Shown piece by piece: positions 1 to 6,016 of a stretch of DNA of 7,400 nt. The position numbers were made by a program, and so were the translations under genes. The notes under the pieces are model-generated. The model saw nothing but the letters and a program-made list of their open reading frames with translations, was not told where the DNA came from and made no database searches. The DNA comes from Actinomycetes bacterium (GTDB taxonomy: Bacteria > Actinomycetota > Actinomycetes > S36-B12 > GCA-2699445), in contig JAHZKU010000094.1 in NCBI GenBank assembly GCA_022600255.1, positions 1-7,400 on the forward strand, given 5' to 3'. Position 1 is the stretch's first letter; the number at the start of each line of letters is the position of its first letter.

Positions 1-1
1 T

Positions 2-154
2 GTCGGCTCGGCGATCTTCATGGTCGCATTGAGCTTGTTCGGGGTGGATCCAACGGCAGGATCACGTCCAGAGGGCGGCTCCTCGGACGCCTCGGACAAG
101 GAACAACTGACCACGCCGACCACCACCGACGAGCTTGACAGCCAGTCAGGCTGA
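2..154 (+). CDS. lspA: Lipoprotein signal peptidase (signal peptidase II), C-terminal fragment
   Basis: Only the last 50 codons and the TGA stop are inside the window; the gene begins upstream. The visible protein starts with a hydrophobic stretch (VGSAIFMVALSLFGVDP), which matches the last transmembrane helix and the 'GVDP' end typical of actinobacterial LspA. A hydrophilic tail of about 33 residues rich in Ser, Thr, Asp and Glu follows. LspA is an inner-membrane aspartyl protease that cleaves the signal peptide of prolipoproteins after lipid addition. Its two catalytic aspartates lie upstream of the window, so activity cannot be judged here. The identification rests on this short end plus the position directly before rluD and dnaE, an order common in actinobacteria. 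The tail alone would not identify the gene. Confidence 0.72.
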   Translation, partial: VGSAIFMVALSLFGVDPTAGSRPEGGSSDASDKEQLTTPTTTDELDSQSG

Positions 155-158
155 TCTG

Positions 159-1091
159 GTGCCCCGAATCCGAGAGTTACCCATCCCCGAGGGTCTGGCC
201 GGTGAGCGGGCCGACGCCGCCTTGTCCCGGCTGCTGGGGATGTCCCGCTCCAAAGCGGTTGCGCTGATCGAAACTGGTGCACTGCTGATCGACGGGCAGC
301 GGGTCACGAAATCGGAGCGATTGCCCCCGCAAGGTTGGCTTGAGGTGACCATCCCCGAGCCGAGCCCGGCCCCGCCGGCCACACCCGTGGCCGGACTCGA
401 CGTGTTGTATGAAGACCAAGACATCATTGCGGTCGACAAGCCGGTAGGCGTCGCTGCCCATGGCTCTCCCGGTTGGTCCGGACCAACTGTGGTCTCCGGG
501 TTGGCGGCGCAAGGTGTGCAGTTGGCCGCGGCGGGTGTGGCTGAGCGGCCCGGGATCGTGCATCGTCTGGATGTGGGCACCAGTGGCGTCATGGTGGTGG
601 CCAAGAGCAATGCGGCCTACTCCGAGCTCAAACGACAGTTCAAGGAACGCACGACAACCAAGCGCTACCACGCCGTTGTGCAGGGCCTGCTGGATCCCGC
701 CTCCGGGACGATCGACGCTCCCGTTGGCCGGGACCGTCGCCATGACTATCGGTTCGCGGTGACCCGGGACGGTAAGCCTGCGGTTACGCACTACGAGACC
801 TTGGAAGCCTTTCACTTCGGAAGTTTGGTGGCCGTCCAATTGGAGACGGGTAGAACCCACCAGATTCGGGTGCATATGGCGGCCATGCGGCACCCTTGTG
901 TCGGCGACCTGACATATGGCGCTGACCCGACTCTGGCCGACAAATTGAAACTGCAGCGCCAGTGGCTCCACGCCACCGAACTCACCGTGCAGCACCCGGC
1001 TACGGCCGAAGACATCACGTTTTCCAGCCCCTATCCCGACGACCTACGCCGGGCGCTTGCGACCCTGTCGGGTACAACGTACGACGAATAG
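159..1091 (+). CDS. rluD: RluD-type 23S rRNA pseudouridine synthase
   Basis: RluA/RluD-family enzyme that isomerises uridines to pseudouridine in 23S rRNA; in E. coli RluD acts on helix 69. From the GTG at 159 the protein has 310 aa. An S4-like RNA-binding domain spans about residues 5-65 (LPIPEGLAGERADAALSRLL onward). The catalytic domain begins near residue 80. It contains the signature GIVHRLDVGTSG with the catalytic aspartate D138 (codon 570-572), and the later motif TGRTHQIRVH (residues 230-239) followed by GDLTYG. Length is normal. Start choice: GTG 159 lies 5 bases after the lspA stop and has AGG 8 bases upstream. A TTG at 135 would add 8 residues and overlap lspA by 20 bases, but has almost no Shine-Dalgarno sequence. 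The gene is probably co-transcribed with lspA. Family is certain; the exact target uridines are inferred by similarity. Confidence 0.93.
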   Translation: MPRIRELPIPEGLAGERADAALSRLLGMSRSKAVALIETGALLIDGQRVTKSERLPPQGWLEVTIPEPSPAPPATPVAGLDVLYEDQDIIAVDKPVGVAAHGSPGWSGPTVVSGLAAQGVQLAAAGVAERPGIVHRLDVGTSGVMVVAKSNAAYSELKRQFKERTTTKRYHAVVQGLLDPASGTIDAPVGRDRRHDYRFAVTRDGKPAVTHYETLEAFHFGSLVAVQLETGRTHQIRVHMAAMRHPCVGDLTYGADPTLADKLKLQRQWLHATELTVQHPATAEDITFSSPYPDDLRRALATLSGTTYDE

Positions 1092-1133
1092 GAATGTCGG
1101 GCGTGCCATGAACTGATGGGCGCGCAGTCGGGT

Positions 1134-1139
1134 TAGAGT
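1134..1139 (+). promoter_or_regulatory. Possible -10 element for dnaE
   Basis: TAGAGT fits the actinobacterial TANNNT -10 consensus and lies in the 91-base gap between rluD and dnaE. It would place the transcript start near 1146 and give a 5' leader of about 37 bases that contains the strong dnaE Shine-Dalgarno sequence. No convincing -35 hexamer is seen at the expected distance, so this may be chance. dnaE could also be read through from rluD. Confidence 0.25.
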
Positions 1140-1167
1140 CGTGTGTGGTTGTTGCGGTGCGTGCAGT

Positions 1168-1176
1168 GGAGGGGAG
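1168..1176 (+). promoter_or_regulatory. Strong ribosome binding site of dnaE
   Basis: GGAGGGGAG lies 6 bases before the GTG at 1183. It is a long purine-rich Shine-Dalgarno sequence, the best in the window, and it fixes the GTG as the dnaE start. Confidence 0.8.
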
Positions 1177-1182
1177 TAAGGC

Positions 1183-4100
1183 GTGAAAAAGGACTCCTTC
1201 GCCCATCTACACGTGCACACCGAGTACTCCATGTTGGATGGTGCCGCTCGGCTCGATGATCTGGTCGCGGAGGTTGCCAAGGTCGGGCAATCTGCGGTCG
1301 CCATGACCGATCACGGCAATGTCTACGGGGCCTTTGAGTTCTACAAGAAGGCCACCGCCGCAGGCGTCAAACCGATCATTGGCATTGAGGGCTATTACGC
1401 ACCCCAGGGTCGCCAGGAACGGGTTCGGTTCGACTTCGGTGGCGGGTATGACGACGCCACAGCCAAGATCGACAGCAGCAAAGGCCAGTTCCCCTACACA
1501 CATATGACGTTGTGGGCCGAGAACAACACGGGCCTGCAGAACCTCTTCCGGCTTTCCAGCAAGTCCAGTATCGAGGGTTACTACTTCAAGCCCCGGATCG
1601 ATCGGGAGTTGTTGGAGCGGCACGGCAAAGGAATCATCGCCACCACGGGGTGCCCATCGGGGGAGGTGAACCGGTGGCTGCAGGCAGGCAACTATCAGGC
1701 CGCACTGCAGGCCGCCGCCGACTACCGCGACATACTTGGTCCCGAGAACTACTTCTGCGAACTGATGGACCACGAGATCGCCATTGAACGCAAGTTCCGT
1801 GATGATCTGCTCAAGATCGCCAAGACGCTGTCCCTGCCCTTAGTGGCCACCAACGACACTCACTATGTCGGCCCAGACGACTGGAAGATGCACGACGCGT
1901 TCTTATGCGTGGGCACCAAGAGCCTGATCACCGACGAGAAGCGGTTTCGGTTCGACAGCCACGATTTCTACATCAAGTCGGCAGAACAGATGCGTCACCT
2001 GTGGCGCGACTACCCGGAAGCCTGTGACAACACCCTGCTGATTGCGGAGCGCTGCAACGTCTCGTTCAACGAGAAGGCCGACTTGATGCCGCAGTTCCCG
2101 ATTCCCGATGGTTACGACGAACAGTCGTTTCTAGTGGCGGAGGTCGAACGTGGGCTGGCGAGTCGGTTCAGCCCCGAACCAGTGCCCGAACAGCATCGCA
2201 AGCAGGCTGAGTATGAACTGCAAGTCATCAATCAGATGGGGTATCCCGGATACTTCCTGGTGACCGCAGACCTAGTGCGTTATGCCAAAGAGAACGGGAT
2301 TCGGGTGGGTCCTGGCCGCGGTTCGGCGGCGGGGGCCATCATCGCTTGGGCTTTGGGAATCACCGAGTTGGATCCCATCGCCCACGGCTTGTTGTTCGAA
2401 CGCTTCCTGAATCCAGAACGTGTTTCGATGCCTGACATCGATATGGACTTCGACGAGCGTCGTCGTGGTGAGGTGATTCGGTATGCCACCCAGAAGTACG
2501 GGTCCGATCACGTTGCCCAGATCGTCACCTACGGGACCATCAAGGCCAAAGCGGCCATCAAAGACTCAGCGCGTGTCCTTGGCCAGCCCTTCAGCCTGAG
2601 CGACCGGATCACCAAGGCGATGCCGCCGGCCGTCATGGGCAAGGACATCCCGCTTGCTGGCATCTTCGACAAAAGCCACGCGCGCTATTCCGAGGCTGGT
2701 GAGTTCCGCGAACTCTACGGCAGTGAGTCGGCCGTCAAAGAAGTCGTGGATACTGCGCTGGGGCTAGAGGGTCTTAAGCGTCATGTCGGCGTCCACGCGG
2801 CTGGCGTCATCTTGTCTCGAGAGCCGTTGGCCGATGTGATTCCGCTCTGGCAGCGCGACGACGGATCCGTCATCACCCAGTTCGATATGAACGTCTGCGA
2901 GACCTTGGGTCTGCTGAAGATGGACTTCCTCGGGTTGCGCAACCTGACAGTGATCGACGATTGCCTGCGCGATGTGGCGATCAATACCGGTGAAGAGTTG
3001 GTGCTGGAGGAGCTCCCACTCGACGACCGACCCACCTACGAACTCTTGTCCCGAGGCGACACACTGGGGGTGTTCCAACTCGATGGTGGGCCAATGCGTT
3101 CGCTCCTACGATCGATGGCGCCAGACAACTTCGAGGACATTTCCGCTGTACTTGCGCTCTATCGGCCTGGTCCTATGGGCGCCAACGCCCATAATGACTA
3201 CGCGGACCGCAAGAACGCCCGCAAGCCGGTGGAGCCGATTCACCCGGAGTTGGCGGAGCCACTCGCCGAGATCCTAGGCGACACCTACGGTCTGATTGTT
3301 TACCAGGAACAGGTCATGGCAATCGCGCAGAAAGTGGCTGGCTACTCGTTGGGTAAAGCCGATCTACTACGTCGGGCGATGGGCAAGAAGAAGAAGGAGA
3401 TTCTCGACAAGGAGTTTGCGCCGTTCTCCGAAGGGATGCGGGAGAACGGGTATTCCCAGCAAGCCATCGACAAGCTGTGGGAGATCCTTGTTCCGTTCTC
3501 GGACTACGCGTTTAACAAGGCGCACACGGCCGGATACGGGTTGGTGGCCTACTGGACGGGTTACCTTAAGGCCAACTATCCCTCCGAATACATGGCGGCC
3601 CTGCTGACGAGCGTCAAAGACGACAAGGACAAGTCCGCGATCTACCTGAACGAGTGTCGGCGGATGGGCATCAAAGTGCTGCCCCCAGACATCAATGAGT
3701 CAGATTCAGATTTCACGCCCCGTGGCGGTGACATCCGTTTTGGCCTCTCCGCGATCCGCAACGTGGGGGAGGCGTTGGTAGCGTCCGTGCTCCGGACACG
3801 AGCCGAACATGGCCGATTCGCCGATTTTGTTGACTTCATCTCGGCGGTAGAAATTGGGGTCTGCAATCGCAGAGTCATTGAATCACTGATCAAGGCAGGC
3901 GCGTTCGACTCCCTCGGCCACACACGTAAGGGCCTCTCCCTCGTGCATGAGCCGATCATCGACGCTTTTGTGGAGACCAAGCGAGCCGAGGCCCAGGGAC
4001 AATACGATCTGTTCGGCGCTGACCCCACCGACGCGGCGGGGCCGAGTATCAGTGTGCTGCCCGAGATTTCGTTGGCGGAATGGGACAAGAGTCCGCTGCT

Positions 4101-4716
4101 GGCGGCGGAGCGCGAGATGCTCGGCTTGTATGTCAGTGATCACCCGCTCAACGGGGTGGAGCACCTGCTTCGCAACTCCACAGACTTTCCCCTCGTGCAA
4201 CTTTATGGAGAGGACCAGCGCGGCGGCATCGCCACGATCGGTGGTCTCGTTTCGGCTGTGCAACGAAAAGTCACGCGGGAACGCGGCGAACCCTGGGCGC
4301 TGGTGACCTTGGAGGATCTGGACGCCTCTGTGGAGATTGCCGTGTTTCCCCGCACGTACGCGCCCATCAGCGCGGATCTGATTGAGGACAAGGTGGCGCT
4401 CTTCAAGGTGCGCATTGATCGTCGTGACGATGACGCTCTGAAACTGGTCGCGATGGATGCAACGTTTCCCAACCTGGCTGAAGAGAACCGGTCACCGATT
4501 CGGGTGACAATGCCAGTTACCAAGTGTGTACCGCCCGTCGTGGATCAGTTGAAGGACACCTTGACCGGGCACCCCGGACCAAACGAGGTCCAGTTGCACC
4601 TGGTGCACGGGAATCGCACAACCGTGCTTCGGCTAGAGGACCGCCTGCGGGCCACTCCGTCCGCCGAACTGTTCGCCGAACTCAAGGCGCTGCTAGGCCC
4701 GAACGCGATCTCTTAA
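1183..4716 (+). CDS. dnaE: DNA polymerase III alpha subunit (replicative, DnaE1 type)
   Basis: Catalytic subunit of the replicative polymerase, 1177 aa, a usual length for actinobacterial DnaE1. An N-terminal PHP domain (about 5-240) carries the full set of expected metal-binding residues: H10, H12, D19, H44, E69, H107, C157, D225 and H227. The polymerase core includes GPGRGSAAG (376-384), the catalytic pair D418 and D420 in MPDIDMDFD, and the third aspartate D581 in LLKMDFLGLR. A helix-hairpin-helix region (CNRRVIESLIKAGAFDSLG) starts at residue 894. It is followed by a sliding-clamp-binding motif QYDLF (940-944) and an OB fold (about 1013-1090) starting ATIGGLVSAV. The start is GTG with a strong Shine-Dalgarno sequence 6 bases upstream. 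An intact PHP site suggests proofreading within the polymerase itself, as shown for mycobacterial DnaE1. No frameshift or missing segment is seen. The error-prone paralogue DnaE2 is less likely given the clamp motif, complete PHP site and gene neighbourhood. Confidence 0.97.
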   Translation: MKKDSFAHLHVHTEYSMLDGAARLDDLVAEVAKVGQSAVAMTDHGNVYGAFEFYKKATAAGVKPIIGIEGYYAPQGRQERVRFDFGGGYDDATAKIDSSKGQFPYTHMTLWAENNTGLQNLFRLSSKSSIEGYYFKPRIDRELLERHGKGIIATTGCPSGEVNRWLQAGNYQAALQAAADYRDILGPENYFCELMDHEIAIERKFRDDLLKIAKTLSLPLVATNDTHYVGPDDWKMHDAFLCVGTKSLITDEKRFRFDSHDFYIKSAEQMRHLWRDYPEACDNTLLIAERCNVSFNEKADLMPQFPIPDGYDEQSFLVAEVERGLASRFSPEPVPEQHRKQAEYELQVINQMGYPGYFLVTADLVRYAKENGIRVGPGRGSAAGAIIAWALGITELDPIAHGLLFERFLNPERVSMPDIDMDFDERRRGEVIRYATQKYGSDHVAQIVTYGTIKAKAAIKDSARVLGQPFSLSDRITKAMPPAVMGKDIPLAGIFDKSHARYSEAGEFRELYGSESAVKEVVDTALGLEGLKRHVGVHAAGVILSREPLADVIPLWQRDDGSVITQFDMNVCETLGLLKMDFLGLRNLTVIDDCLRDVAINTGEELVLEELPLDDRPTYELLSRGDTLGVFQLDGGPMRSLLRSMAPDNFEDISAVLALYRPGPMGANAHNDYADRKNARKPVEPIHPELAEPLAEILGDTYGLIVYQEQVMAIAQKVAGYSLGKADLLRRAMGKKKKEILDKEFAPFSEGMRENGYSQQAIDKLWEILVPFSDYAFNKAHTAGYGLVAYWTGYLKANYPSEYMAALLTSVKDDKDKSAIYLNECRRMGIKVLPPDINESDSDFTPRGGDIRFGLSAIRNVGEALVASVLRTRAEHGRFADFVDFISAVEIGVCNRRVIESLIKAGAFDSLGHTRKGLSLVHEPIIDAFVETKRAEAQGQYDLFGADPTDAAGPSISVLPEISLAEWDKSPLLAAEREMLGLYVSDHPLNGVEHLLRNSTDFPLVQLYGEDQRGGIATIGGLVSAVQRKVTRERGEPWALVTLEDLDASVEIAVFPRTYAPISADLIEDKVALFKVRIDRRDDDALKLVAMDATFPNLAEENRSPIRVTMPVTKCVPPVVDQLKDTLTGHPGPNEVQLHLVHGNRTTVLRLEDRLRATPSAELFAELKALLGPNAIS

Positions 4717-4721
4717 CTGCC

Positions 4722-5384
4722 TCAGTTGCATTTGAGTTCGGTCGGTACGGACGCGGCGCCATCGGACAACTTGGCTTTGCCACCGATGGTAGGCAGCGCC
4801 GGGTCAGCCCACGCGGCGCCGGGGGTGGCCGCATCCCCAGAAACGGAGAACTGCACGGTGGCAACATCCAGCACGGTGCCCGCCCAGCAGTAGTTGCCTT
4901 GGGATGCCTTCTGAACGTCTGCCAGTGGCTGGGCCGCGCCAGCGGTGGCGCCGTCTGCTGCCAGGGTGACAAGTTGGTTGTCCTGATTCTCGGCGCCGTC
5001 ACCCGCGCCGCGGATCGAAAACACCAAACCATACGTCGTCGATGTTGGTAGGTCGACCTGCGCCGTGCCTTCCGACACGGTGGCGGTGACAGGCTGCAAG
5101 TCGGTGGACCCACTCGTGGGCTGTGCGGTGATCAAACACCCTTCGCAGTTGGCCACGTTGAGGTTCAAAGACGTGTCTGTCTCGGCGTCTTGGACGGCCT
5201 TCTCGTTGGGAGCGGCCGTGGGCGTGCCTCCCGTGGCCGTCGGCGTCGCTGAAGGTGTGGGAGTTGGGGCGGCGGCTGGTGGTGCTTCGGAGCCCGTGCC
5301 CAAGAAGAGAAGCGCGAGTCCGGCCGCGACCAGCACGCCGACCACTACTAAGACGATCAAAATCGGGTTGCGCGTATTGGGCAT
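4722..5384 (-). CDS. Membrane-anchored extracytoplasmic protein of unknown function with four cysteines
   Basis: I do not recognise a family. From the ATG at 5384 the protein has 220 aa: a short N-terminus with one Arg, a single hydrophobic segment (about 8-29, ILIVLVVVGVLVAAGLALLF), a Pro/Ala/Thr-rich linker (about 32-60), then a polar, probably beta-rich domain outside the membrane. This domain has exactly four cysteines: C80 and C83 in a CEGC motif, C166 in GNYCWAGT, and C219 next to the last residue, enough for two disulphides. There is no lipobox. Start choice: an in-frame ATG at 5444 would add 20 residues, but that stretch has poor third-position G/C, contains AGA and AGG codons and has no Shine-Dalgarno sequence. 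ATG 5384 has AAGGAAGG 12 bases upstream and puts the membrane segment at the N-terminus. The gene follows the YbaK-like gene after 83 bases with no TANNNT element in the gap, so they are probably co-transcribed. The stop is 5 bases from the dnaE stop, convergent. Confidence 0.75.
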   Translation of the reverse strand: MPNTRNPILIVLVVVGVLVAAGLALLFLGTGSEAPPAAAPTPTPSATPTATGGTPTAAPNEKAVQDAETDTSLNLNVANCEGCLITAQPTSGSTDLQPVTATVSEGTAQVDLPTSTTYGLVFSIRGAGDGAENQDNQLVTLAADGATAGAAQPLADVQKASQGNYCWAGTVLDVATVQFSVSGDAATPGAAWADPALPTIGGKAKLSDGAASVPTELKCN

Positions 5385-5467
5385 GACCCCATCTTGCCTT
5401 CCTTGTGATCTGTTTGGATACGGTGCCCCCGAATTGGCAGACATCGGGGTGGAGGCTGGCTGGGTAG

Positions 5468-5995
5468 CTAGGGCCGTTGGGTGATTGGTGCGGCGCGTGC
5501 GCCGGTGATGTTGATCAGGTTGCTCGACCGCACCTCAACGTCCAACCCGGGCAGTCCAGATGCGATCAGTACCGACGGTAGGCGAGGCATCGAGGTGTCG
5601 ACCACAACTCGGACTTCCTCGCTAAGCCCGAGGGGTGCGACATTGTTGGGCGGATAGCCGGTGGCCGCGCTGGCGGCCGCGGCATCAGTGGCCTTGGCGG
5701 TGCGAAAGCCCAGCGCGAAGGCGATCGCGTCTAGGTCGACCTCGGCGCCCAGCGGCACTACGGCGGCTACGAGGCCCCTCTCTGTTTCCACGATCACGGT
5801 GTCAAAGACCCGTCGCGGGTCGCAGCCGACACCGCGTTCATCACCGTACGAATGGAGCGCGTAGGGGATACCGGCTTCCCCCAACGCTTGTGTTGCGGGC
5901 GTCGCTTTCGGGATCGTGGGCTGGGCAGCGTCGGCGCCTCCAGATGCAGCCCCGGACCCGGACGCTGTTCCTGACTTGGTTTTCCGAGTGGCCAT
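5468..5995 (-). CDS. YbaK/EbsC-family (aminoacyl-tRNA deacylase-like) protein with altered active site
   Basis: 175 aa from the ATG at 5995. The first 28 residues are a Ser/Gly/Ala/Lys-rich, probably disordered tail. Residues 30-172 resemble the YbaK fold: the entry motif TPATQAL(32-38)..GIPYALHSY(42-50), the core DPRRVFDTVIV (59-69), a hydrophobic strand GLVAAVVPLG, LDAIAFALGF (89-97), ATGYPPNNVAPLG (111-123) and the closing TGARAAPI. Active members clear mischarged tRNAs, for example Cys-tRNA(Pro). Compared with the family as I remember it, three things are odd. The lysine of the FKT motif is Asp (D65). The GGISPLG loop reads NNVAPLG. About 12 or more residues are missing between HSY and DPRR. 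Editing activity is therefore doubtful. Start choice: GGAG lies 4 bases upstream; a longer in-frame start at 6115 would run about 100 bases antisense into hisD and is rejected. The gene is divergent from hisD with a 21-base spacer. Confidence 0.8.
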   Translation of the reverse strand: MATRKTKSGTASGSGAASGGADAAQPTIPKATPATQALGEAGIPYALHSYGDERGVGCDPRRVFDTVIVETERGLVAAVVPLGAEVDLDAIAFALGFRTAKATDAAAASAATGYPPNNVAPLGLSEEVRVVVDTSMPRLPSVLIASGLPGLDVEVRSSNLINITGARAAPITQRP

Positions 5996-6004
5996 ACCGC
6001 TCCG

Positions 6005-6010
6005 TAGACT
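6005..6010 (+). promoter_or_regulatory. Predicted -10 element of hisD (leaderless transcript)
   Basis: TAGACT matches the actinobacterial TANNNT -10 consensus. Six bases separate it from the A of the hisD ATG at 6017, the spacing expected when transcription starts on the start codon itself. The purine run AGGGGA at 6011-6016 touches the ATG and is too close to act as a normal Shine-Dalgarno sequence, which also favours leaderless translation. No good -35 is seen (TTCCGA at 5982-5987 shares 3 of 6 bases with TTGACA). Confidence 0.55.
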
Positions 6011-6011
6011 A
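6006..6011 (-). promoter_or_regulatory. Predicted -10 element of the YbaK-like gene, overlapping that of hisD
   Basis: Read on the - strand, 6011 to 6006 is TAGTCT, again TANNNT. It shares five bases with the hisD -10 because the + strand heptamer TAGACTA is nearly symmetric. A start about 7 bases downstream would be near 5999, only 4 bases before the ATG at 5995, so this mRNA would be almost leaderless. No -35 is recognisable. Confidence 0.38.
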
Positions 6012-6016
6012 GGGGA

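Noticed and set aside
177..995. A long open frame (272 codons) on the - strand opposite rluD.
   Set aside because: It lies wholly antisense to a clear RluD with all motifs, shows no recognisable domain, and long antisense frames are common in G+C-rich coding DNA.
1100..1130. Possible hairpin in the rluD-dnaE gap (CCAT ... ATGG with outer GCG/CGC pairs).
   Set aside because: The stem is only 4 continuous pairs with bulges and no T run follows, so it does not qualify as a terminator or riboswitch.
4524..5051. A + strand open frame running from the 3' end of dnaE into the opposing gene.
   Set aside because: It overlaps dnaE in another frame and the membrane-anchored protein gene on the other strand; its Arg/Gly-rich product looks like frame-shadow sequence.
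5200..5290. Repetitive-looking sequence encoding the Pro/Thr/Ala linker.
   Set aside because: The repetition reflects low-complexity linker codons; no exact tandem repeat unit is maintained at DNA level.
5385..5467. A separate promoter for the membrane-anchored protein gene in the 83-base gap after the YbaK-like gene.
   Set aside because: No TANNNT -10 element was found on the - strand in this gap; co-transcription is simpler.
5065..5484. A + strand open frame (139 codons) opposite the membrane-anchored protein gene.
   Set aside because: The - strand frame has a membrane segment, linker, cysteine domain and good third-position G/C, while this one has none of these features.
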